From contig DATDNP010000202.1 in assembly GCA_036518215.1 (NCBI GenBank), forward strand, positions 1 through 9,785: a stretch of 9,785 nt of DNA. The letters are read 5' to 3'. Below are positions 1 through 4,955 of this stretch, in pieces. A program made the translations under genes and the position numbers. This DNA is from CF-39 sp036518215 (GTDB lineage: Bacteria > Chloroflexota > Limnocylindria > P2-11E). Within the stretch, counting starts at the first letter, position 1. The number at the start of each line of letters is the position of its first letter. The notes below the pieces were generated by a model. It saw only the letters and a list, made by a program, of their open reading frames with translations, was not told where the DNA came from and searched no databases.

Positions 1-2591
1 GTGTCACCGGCCGGACCCGTGGGACCTGTTGGTCCCGTCGGACCTACGGGACCGATCGGTCCTGGTGCACCCGTGTCACCGGTCGCGCCTGTTGCACCCG
101 TCGGCCCGGTGGGGCCCGTCGCACCGGTCGCACCGGTCGCACCGGTCGCACCGGTCGCGCCCGTCGGTCCAGTCGCACCCGTCGGCCCGGTGGGGCCCGT
201 CGCACCGGTCGCGCCCGTCGGTCCAGTCGCACCCGTCGGCCCGGCGGGACCCGCAGGACCCGCGGGACCAATCGGTCCGGTCGGTCCGGTCGGTCCCGTT
301 GGACCCGTCGGTCCGCTCACGACGGTCGTCGTACCTGCAGGACCCGCGGGGCCCGCAGGTCCCGGTGCGCCGCTCGCGCCGGGCTGACCCGATGCGCCCG
401 GTTGACCCGATGCGCCCGGCTCGCCCGATGGTCCGGGAACGCCCGCGGCGCCCGCGGCACCAGCGGCGCCGCTCGCGCCCGGCAGACCCGATGGGCCCGG
501 CGCACCTGTCGCACCCGTCGCACCGGGCGGGCCCTGCGGACCAGGCGATCCCGGCGCGCCCGCAGGTCCCTGGTTCGCGGGCGCGGATGTCGGGTTCGTG
601 AAGCGCGGGATGAACGCGAGAGGGTCGAACGTCGCCTGCGGTGGCGCGTTCGCGACGACCGGCTGCGGCATCGCATCGACCGCGGCGCTCGAGAGCGTGA
701 CGAGACCCTGCGACGTGAGACCGACGCCTGTCCGCGCGATGCCGCCGTCGACCGCGGGCTGCTCGCTCACCTGCCCCGTCACGGCGCCGTTCGTGCCGCG
801 CAGCTGCGCGCTCACGCTCACCACGCGCGCGCCCGCGTCGCTCGCCGTCACGACCGCGGCGTACCGATCGTCAGCGCTGGGAACGATGACGACGATCCGC
901 GTGTCACTGCGCGCGACCGTCGATCCCGGGATGTATCGCACGATCGCGCCGTCTCTCACGCCCGCCGCCCTGCCCTCGGGATCGACGATGACGGCGTCGC
1001 GCGCCGCGTCGAGCGTGAATGTCACGGTCTGCTGCGACATCGCGACGGGTTGCTGCGGCCGCGCGCCCTTCGTCGGTACGACGGTGCTGTTCCCCGCCGT
1101 GACCGCGACCTCGCTCGACGCACCCTCACCCACTCCGCTCGTGCGCACCGTGCCGTCGGTCGTCGTCACCGTCGTCGCGCCGGTCACGGGATCGACGCGC
1201 ACCTGGAACGCGGTGCCCGTGACCGTCGTCTGCGAGGTCGACGTCGTCACGACGTACCGGCCCTGCGGCGTGAGCTGATGCGAGACAACGTGCCATGTCT
1301 TCCCGCCGGTCTGCTCGAGGACCGCGTCGATGTCGCCGCCGGAGAGCGCGCGGAGCGACACGATGGTGAGCTCCGTACCCGGTTCGAGCACGACCACCGA
1401 GTTATCGAAGAACGTCAGCGCCGCATACGCGTTCGCGGTCGCGCGGACGCTGTCACCCTGACGGAGGATCTGTGCCGTCGCAGCGGGGAGATACGCGCCA
1501 CCGGTGTGGTGGTACTCCACCGCGCCGCTGAAGATCGTGAGCTCGGCGCGCGCCTGCAGCCCGCTCGACGCCGGCGCGAGGAGGATGCCCGCGCCGGTCG
1601 CGAAGAGGAGCAGCACCGCGAGCACCGCCGCGACAAGCATGAGCGGGCGACGCACGGCGCGAGCGCGCTTCGCGTTCGTCGACGGGAACGGCACGAGCTG
1701 CGTCGTCGGCGCGCCGAACGCGCGCGCGATCGCCGCGTCGATCTCGCCGAGCGTCGCGATGACCGCGTTCACCGTGAGCCCGGCGAGCATGTCCGCGACC
1801 TCGCGGCGCGTCGTGTCGTCGAAGGGGTCGGCCATCGCGAGCGTCGCCTCGCTGCGGCCGAACGTGACGAGCACGACATGACGCTGCTCGCTGAAGCGAC
1901 GCGGGAGCTGGCGCGCGACCGTCGTGTCGATCGGATCGATGAGGCGACGCGCTTCGCGCCGCCCGCGAGGGCCGCTGGGAACGGCCTCATCGGGACGGGG
2001 CTGGAGCGTCATGAGCGGGCGACCGGAGACGCGCGCGAAGACCTGCGCGAGCGTCACGTCGGGCACGATGTGCGAGCGGAGGATCACCGACGAGAGCAGC
2101 TCGCGCGGCTCGCGCTGGGCCACGAGCGTGTCGAGCTGCTGCTCGGTGAGCAGACGCGCCTGCATGAGCGCGCGTCCGAGCTCCTTCTCCTTCTCGCTGA
2201 GAGCGGGCCCGCTCACGCGATTCGCCTTCTGCGCTGCGGCCGCGTCGCGGAGCGCGTGGAGCATCTGGTGCGGTGCGGTGTCCTTGCTGATGTGGCCCGC
2301 CGCGCCGACCGCGAGCGCGAGGTCGCGGATGCCCGGATCGAGCGTGAGGAAGACGATCGCGGTGTCTGGGAGGAGCGTCTTCAGCTCGCGCGCGACCTCG
2401 AGGCCGGTCTTCCGCGGCATCGAGTTGTCGAGGACGATGAGGTCGGGAGTGAGCGCGAGCGCCTTCTGGATCGCGTCGTCGCCGTCGACTGCTTCGCCCA
2501 CCACGACGAAGTCGCGCTCCGGCGCGAGGAGGGAGCGGATCCCTTCTCGGATCGCAAGGTGGTCATCCGCGATGAGAACGCGTGTCGCCAC
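1..2591 (-). CDS. Receiver-MshEN-transmembrane-FecR-collagen-like protein (C-terminus beyond the left edge)
   Basis: One open frame of 863 codons without a stop. The GTG start is fixed by an in-frame TAG at 2597-2595 and a GGGAG ribosome site (2603-2599) seven bases upstream; the N-terminus VATRVLIADDH is typical of receivers. Residues 1-120 are a CheY-like receiver with a complete site (D9, D10, D55, T83, K103). Residues about 132-293 resemble MshEN, the N-terminal domain of GspE/PilB/MshE ATPases, including LLTEQQLDTLVAQ and the LAMADPFDD segment. Residues 316-339 form a single membrane helix preceded by KRARAVRR, which predicts the N-terminus inside. Residues about 350-500 are FecR-like, with TPQGRYVVTTST and VTGTAFQVRVDP. 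Residues 500-674 are an unassigned beta-rich linker, and Gly-X-Y triplets run from 675 to the edge. There is no DNA-binding domain. I infer an envelope-spanning surface fibre whose inner half senses phosphorylation and perhaps c-di-GMP. Domain order is read from the sequence; the role is inferred. Confidence 0.9.
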   Translation of the reverse strand, partial: MATRVLIADDHLAIREGIRSLLAPERDFVVVGEAVDGDDAIQKALALTPDLIVLDNSMPRKTGLEVARELKTLLPDTAIVFLTLDPGIRDLALAVGAAGHISKDTAPHQMLHALRDAAAAQKANRVSGPALSEKEKELGRALMQARLLTEQQLDTLVAQREPRELLSSVILRSHIVPDVTLAQVFARVSGRPLMTLQPRPDEAVPSGPRGRREARRLIDPIDTTVARQLPRRFSEQRHVVLVTFGRSEATLAMADPFDDTTRREVADMLAGLTVNAVIATLGEIDAAIARAFGAPTTQLVPFPSTNAKRARAVRRPLMLVAAVLAVLLLFATGAGILLAPASSGLQARAELTIFSGAVEYHHTGGAYLPAATAQILRQGDSVRATANAYAALTFFDNSVVVLEPGTELTIVSLRALSGGDIDAVLEQTGGKTWHVVSHQLTPQGRYVVTTSTSQTTVTGTAFQVRVDPVTGATTVTTTDGTVRTSGVGEGASSEVAVTAGNSTVVPTKGARPQQPVAMSQQTVTFTLDAARDAVIVDPEGRAAGVRDGAIVRYIPGSTVARSDTRIVVIVPSADDRYAAVVTASDAGARVVSVSAQLRGTNGAVTGQVSEQPAVDGGIARTGVGLTSQGLVTLSSAAVDAMPQPVVANAPPQATFDPLAFIPRFTNPTSAPANQGPAGAPGSPGPQGPPGATGATGAPGPSGLPGASGAAGAAGAAGVPGPSGEPGASGQPGASGQPGASGAPGPAGPAGPAGTTTVVSGPTGPTGPTGPTGPIGPAGPAGPAGPTGATGPTGATGATGPTGPTGATGPTGATGATGATGATGATGPTGPTGATGATGDTGAPGPIGPVGPTGPTGPTGPAGD
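3..569 (-). repeat. Collagen-like Gly-X-Y repeat region with direct DNA repeats
   Basis: In the minus-strand frame this encodes 26 consecutive Gly-X-Y triplets, a six-residue break (TTTVVS, about 332-315), then 34 more triplets reaching the edge. The first block is mixed (GASGQP, GAAGAA, GPAGPA); the second is almost entirely GPT and GAT, with Thr dominating the Y position as in bacterial collagen-like proteins such as Bacillus BclA. At DNA level there is a nine-base unit repeated in tandem around 118-157, and a 36-base perfect direct repeat at 94-129 and 175-210, 81 bases (nine triplets) apart. These imply recent slippage or unequal exchange, always in multiples of nine, so the frame is kept. 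Confidence 0.92.
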
Positions 2592-2637
2592 CCGCTAGCT
2601 CCCAGTCCTGGCGAGCATGCGAGATAGCCTGCGTTTA

Positions 2638-2652
2638 GCCCGGTTTCCGGGC
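2638..2652. promoter_or_regulatory. Perfect inverted repeat in the divergent intergenic region
   Basis: GCCCGG-TTT-CCGGGC is a perfect six-base-pair dyad with a three-base loop. It lies in the 94-base gap between the receiver-MshEN-FecR-collagen gene and the divergent receiver-like gene. A TANNNT-like sequence (TAGCCT, 2625-2630) lies eight bases before it on the plus strand, so it could be a stem at the 5' end of the rightward transcript. It could equally be an operator shared by both genes. There is no U-tract, so a terminator is unlikely. No clear -35 element is seen. Confidence 0.4.
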
Positions 2653-2668
2653 ATCAGACCCAGGGCGG

Positions 2669-2675
2669 AGAAAGG
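2669..2675 (+). promoter_or_regulatory. Ribosome binding site that decides the start at 2686
   Basis: AGAAAGG matches the 5' part of the complement of the 16S rRNA tail and lies ten bases before the ATG at 2686. The in-frame ATG at 2617 has no such site and would fill most of the divergent promoter region. The in-frame ATG at 2758 is preceded by pyrimidine/TA-rich sequence. Confidence 0.55.
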
Positions 2676-2685
2676 TCGGAGAACC

Positions 2686-3213
2686 ATGTCGCTTCGCGCG
2701 ACAAACGGAGCGCCTTCATACCATGGGATTGCTCTGCCGCTCGGCACACCTCTATATATGGCGCCAGTGGCGGGTCAGAAGGTGCTCCTCGTGATCGCCC
2801 ACCCGGTCATCGCCTCGGGTATCGAGACGCTGCTCCGCCTCGAGGGCAACTACGAGATCAAGCGCGCGCCGACGCTGGGCGAGGCCGCCGCACTCGAGAG
2901 CTGGCGGCCCGACGTCGCGTTCGTCGACGGGACGCTCTTGAACGGGCACAGCGCGCGTCTCGGGACGCCGGCGTACGTGCTGAGCGGGAGCGAGCGCGAC
3001 GGCCGCGCGCTCACGCATCAGCTCGATGACGGACGCGGCTGGCTACGAAAGGACGCGACCGGCAAAGAGTTGAAAGACGCGATCGGCGCCGTCACGAGCG
3101 GCACGAAGCCGAGTGGCGAAGGGCTCGGGACGCTCGGCATCGTGACGATCATCGCGCTCGCGCTCGTGGTGCTCGCGCTCATCGCCTACCTCGTGTGGAT
3201 GGCTGTGTACTAA
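2686..3213 (+). CDS. Tail-anchored receiver-like (pseudo-receiver) protein
   Basis: A 175-residue protein. Residues about 30-137 follow the response-regulator receiver pattern: KVLLVIAHPVIASG for strand 1 and helix 1, VAFVDGTLL with Asp81 at the phosphoacceptor position, VLSGS (Ser100/Ser102) around the usual Thr/Ser, and GWLRKDAT with Lys122. The acidic pair that normally binds Mg2+ is replaced by Ala38-His39, so phosphorylation is doubtful. A short linker leads to a membrane helix at about 150-173 (IVTIIALALVVLALIAYLVW) that ends the protein, leaving the receiver in the cytoplasm. There is no output domain. It is divergent from the receiver-MshEN-FecR-collagen gene and upstream of a NarL-type regulator, so it may act as a membrane docking partner or decoy. 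That role is inferred. A shorter protein from ATG 2758 (151 residues) is possible. Confidence 0.82.
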   Translation: MSLRATNGAPSYHGIALPLGTPLYMAPVAGQKVLLVIAHPVIASGIETLLRLEGNYEIKRAPTLGEAAALESWRPDVAFVDGTLLNGHSARLGTPAYVLSGSERDGRALTHQLDDGRGWLRKDATGKELKDAIGAVTSGTKPSGEGLGTLGIVTIIALALVVLALIAYLVWMAVY

Positions 3214-3297
3214 GGCGAGACGTCGTCAATCGGCGTCGGCACGTCGAGTCCGCGGACACTGCTGACGCGCCGGCCAGCATCGCAGTCACTGGCGTCC

Positions 3298-3320
3298 TCC
3301 CGAGCCTCGGGAAGTAGAAT
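3298..3320 (+). promoter_or_regulatory. Palindromic operator candidate plus -10 box of the NarL-type regulator
   Basis: TCCCGAG-C-CTCGGGA (3298-3312) is a perfect seven-base-pair dyad around one base. It is followed two bases later by TAGAAT (3315-3320), one mismatch from the TATAAT -10 consensus. The GTG start at 3329 lies eight bases after the box, so transcription would begin at or next to the start codon, giving a leaderless mRNA. The dyad would sit in the spacer between -35 and -10, where a bound protein would control the promoter; autoregulation by the encoded regulator is one possibility. No TTGACA-like -35 is visible. Confidence 0.5.
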
Positions 3321-3328
3321 CGGGGCCA

Positions 3329-3982
3329 GTGACGACACGTGTCCTGCTCGTTGACGACCACGAACTCGTGCGCCAGGGCATCGCCGCGATGCTCCACGGC
3401 GCGCCCGATGTGGACGTTGTCGCGGAGGCGAAGACTGGACGCGAGGCCCTAGAGGTCGCGCGTCGCGAGCTGCCTGACGTCGTCTTGATGGACGTTCGAA
3501 TGCCGGACATGGATGGTCTCGAGGCCACCCGGAAACTCAAAGAGGAACGGCCGCGCACCGCGGTCGTCATGCTCACGATGCACGACAACCCGGCATACCT
3601 ACGGGACGCCGTCCGCGCCGGTGCTGCCGGTTATCTCCTCAAAGACATCTCCAAGGAGGAATTGATCGACGCGATCCGGCAGGTATCCAGCGGCGGCGCA
3701 TTCATCGAGTCGCAGATGCTCAAGGGAATGTTGAGCGAGATGAAGCCGAGCGGCACGATCGCGCCGACATCCGCGGGCAAGAACTTGACGAAACGGGAAC
3801 GCGAGATCCTGTCACTCGTCGCCGAAGGCATGAGCAATCGCGAGATCGCGGAGAAGCTCGTCCTGTCCCCTGAAACGGTGAAGAGCCACGTCGCGGCGAT
3901 CCTCGAGAAGCTGAACGTTTCTGACCGCACCCAGGCCGCGATCTACGCCGTGCGGAACGGACTCGTCGAGACCACCGCGTAG
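3329..3982 (+). CDS. NarL/FixJ-family response regulator
   Basis: A 217-residue two-domain transcription factor of normal family length. The receiver (1-120) has all conserved residues: D9-D10, phosphoacceptor D55 in VVLMDVRMPDMDG, T83 and K105. The C-terminal LuxR-type helix-turn-helix (about 152-213) contains LTKREREILSLVAEGMSNREIA and SPETVKSHVAAILEKLNV, the classic DNA-recognition segment. The GTG start is supported by the family N-terminus (MTTRVLLVDDHELVR). No good ribosome site precedes it; instead a -10-like TAGAAT ends eight bases upstream. Phosphorylation by a histidine kinase would drive dimerisation and promoter binding, but no kinase is encoded in the window. Targets could include the neighbouring membrane genes or the divergent collagen-like gene (inference). 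Confidence 0.96.
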   Translation: MTTRVLLVDDHELVRQGIAAMLHGAPDVDVVAEAKTGREALEVARRELPDVVLMDVRMPDMDGLEATRKLKEERPRTAVVMLTMHDNPAYLRDAVRAGAAGYLLKDISKEELIDAIRQVSSGGAFIESQMLKGMLSEMKPSGTIAPTSAGKNLTKREREILSLVAEGMSNREIAEKLVLSPETVKSHVAAILEKLNVSDRTQAAIYAVRNGLVETTA

Positions 3983-4019
3983 CATTCCCTTCACGCTCTT
4001 TGCGGGAAGGTTCGCGTTC

Positions 4020-4370
4020 GTGAAGATCGTCGTTCGTCTGGTCATCGCCGCCCTCGTCCTCATCGCGCTCGCAGGCGGCGGCATCTACATCGCCTCGCAA
4101 CAAAAGCCGAGCGTCGCCCGTGGTCTCGCGCCGGTACCGACATCATCAATGGCCGCGCAGTCGTTCGACCGCAAGGTGCAGCAGCTCGATGACGCCGCCG
4201 CGCAAGCGAAGAAGACCGGCACGGCGCAGATCATCCAGGTTTCGTTCACCGAGCAGGAGCTCACGACGAAAGCGGCCGAGGCTGCCGCCAGTCAGAGCGG
4301 GGTCCAGGCGCGGATACGCAGATCCATCTCTCGGGAAATCAGATCATCGCCACGTCGACAGTCACGGTAA
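4020..4370 (+). CDS. Membrane-anchored LmeA/DUF2993-like protein, N-terminal part (frameshifted)
   Basis: The GTG start has a good ribosome site (GGGAAGG, 4004-4010) nine bases upstream and lies 37 bases after the response regulator stop. Residues 5-26 are a hydrophobic helix (VVRLVIAALVLIALAGGGIY) that should anchor or export the protein. The region outside the membrane includes VSFTEQELTTKAAEAA, resembling the start of lipid-binding-like domains of the DUF2993/LmeA type. After about 4310 the frame turns into Arg/Ser-rich sequence (RRSISREIRSSPRRQSR) and stops at 4370, while a sensible continuation appears in the frame that restarts at 4313. One missing base, or two extra bases, near 4308-4313 explains this. 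It may be a sequencing error, a recent mutation or, less likely, programmed frameshifting. The family call is tentative. Confidence 0.7.
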   Translation: MKIVVRLVIAALVLIALAGGGIYIASQQKPSVARGLAPVPTSSMAAQSFDRKVQQLDDAAAQAKKTGTAQIIQVSFTEQELTTKAAEAAASQSGVQARIRRSISREIRSSPRRQSR

Positions 4371-4609
4371 GCGGAGTGAGCGTGAACATCGGCGTCGTCG
4401 CCGTGCCGACGGTCGTGAACGGTCAGACGCAGATCGTCGTGCAGCAGATCCAGACGGGCGCGTTCCCCCTCCCGGACGCGATCAAGAGCCAGATCAACGC
4501 GCAGATCGGCGCTGCGATCGACCCGTCGAGGCTCGGGCTGCCGATCGACATCACCCAGATCCAGATCGTGAACGGGCAGCTCGTGATAACGGGCACGGCA
4601 AGGCCGTAG
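4313..4609 (+). CDS. LmeA/DUF2993-like protein, C-terminal part in the shifted frame
   Basis: This frame continues the preceding fragment with DTQIHLSGNQIIATSTVTVS, then NIGVVAVPTVVNGQTQIVVQ, GAFPLPDAIKSQINAQIG and QIVNGQLVITGTARP. Alternating beta strands, the G-x-FPLPDAI segment followed by an amphipathic helix, and a final 'NGQLVITG' strand are what one sees in DUF2993/LmeA-like and related exported proteins. A GTG at 4376 could be called as a separate start, but no spaced ribosome site precedes it and the protein-like sequence begins about 60 bases earlier. This is therefore the back half of one gene of about 197 residues, not an independent gene. The mature part would face outside the cytoplasmic membrane. 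Confidence 0.68.
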   Translation, partial: DTQIHLSGNQIIATSTVTVSGVSVNIGVVAVPTVVNGQTQIVVQQIQTGAFPLPDAIKSQINAQIGAAIDPSRLGLPIDITQIQIVNGQLVITGTARP

Positions 4610-4784
4610 CGGCTCCGGCGTACATAAAGGAGTGCCGCACGGCTCGACGGCGCGTGCTTGGGGCCGATCGCGCCCAGGACCGTGTCGGGAATCGTCCAAG
4701 TTGAACCGCTTTGTAGCGGCCGCACAGACGGTCACATACGGTTTGTCTGCCTGCGCGCGCACGCGACATGCGACGCTGGGAAGC

Positions 4785-4946
4785 GTGGGCGTCTTCATCG
4801 CGGGGCTCCTCACCGGCACCGTCCTCGGCGCGTTCGTCGCGAGCCTCTTCGCAGTGAACGCGCGACAGCGCGGACGCGAGGATGCCGAAGAGCTCGCCGA
4901 CCGTCTCGAACAGGACGAGAAGCTGGAGCGCGACTTCTCCGGCTAG
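4785..4946 (+). CDS. Small single-pass membrane protein (53 residues)
   Basis: From a GTG at 4785 the protein is one membrane helix (residues 2-24, GVFIAGLLTGTVLGAFVASLF) followed by a highly charged helical tail (ARQRGREDAEELADRLEQDE and onward). The frame is open further upstream, to 4632, but that extension is Arg/Ala/Thr-rich and has no protein-like character, so the short form is preferred. The start is uncertain: a GGGA lies too close to the GTG, and the gene may be leaderless or start elsewhere. The stop at 4946 lies nine bases before the cyclase gene, so the two may be co-transcribed. No family is recognised; the shape is that of a small envelope or scaffold protein with a cytoplasmic coiled tail. 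Confidence 0.62.
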   Translation: MGVFIAGLLTGTVLGAFVASLFAVNARQRGREDAEELADRLEQDEKLERDFSG

Positions 4947-4949
4947 GCT
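4944..4949 (+). promoter_or_regulatory. Candidate -10 box for the first cyclase gene
   Basis: TAGGCT fits TANNNT and ends six bases before the GTG at 4956. Its TAG is also the stop codon of the small membrane protein gene. With no ribosome site between the box and the GTG, a leaderless transcript is plausible. No -35 is evident. Confidence 0.33.
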
Positions 4950-4955
4950 TTCGTC

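Noticed and set aside
1..387. Plus-strand collagen-like ORF of GPV/APV repeats
   Set aside because: Gly-Pro codons (GGN CCN) are near self-complementary, so the opposite strand of a collagen gene also reads as collagen-like. The minus frame is continuous with the membrane helix and FecR domain; the plus frame stops at 387 with no other domain.
402..2627. 741-residue plus-strand ORF
   Set aside because: It is the codon-register antisense of the minus gene, Arg-rich and without recognisable domains. It stays open because the minus gene rarely uses the codons whose complements are stops.
2617..2685. ATG 2617 as start of the receiver-like gene
   Set aside because: It would place coding sequence over most of the divergent promoter region, has no ribosome site, and adds an Arg-rich segment unlike the rest of the protein.
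3985..4008. TTCCC/GGGAA pairing that could hide the ribosome site of the 4020 gene
   Set aside because: A five-base stem with a 14-base loop is too weak to support a riboswitch or thermosensor call.
4706..4742. Dyad CCGCT-TTGT-AGCGG followed by TACGGT as a promoter or terminator
   Set aside because: The stem is only five base pairs and lacks a T-run for a terminator. The TANNNT match has no convincing -35, and such matches are expected by chance.
4632..4784. Upstream extension of the small membrane protein from GTG 4632
   Set aside because: The extension is Arg/Ala/Thr-rich with no protein-like pattern. The AAAGGAG at 4627-4633 overlaps that GTG, so it cannot serve it.
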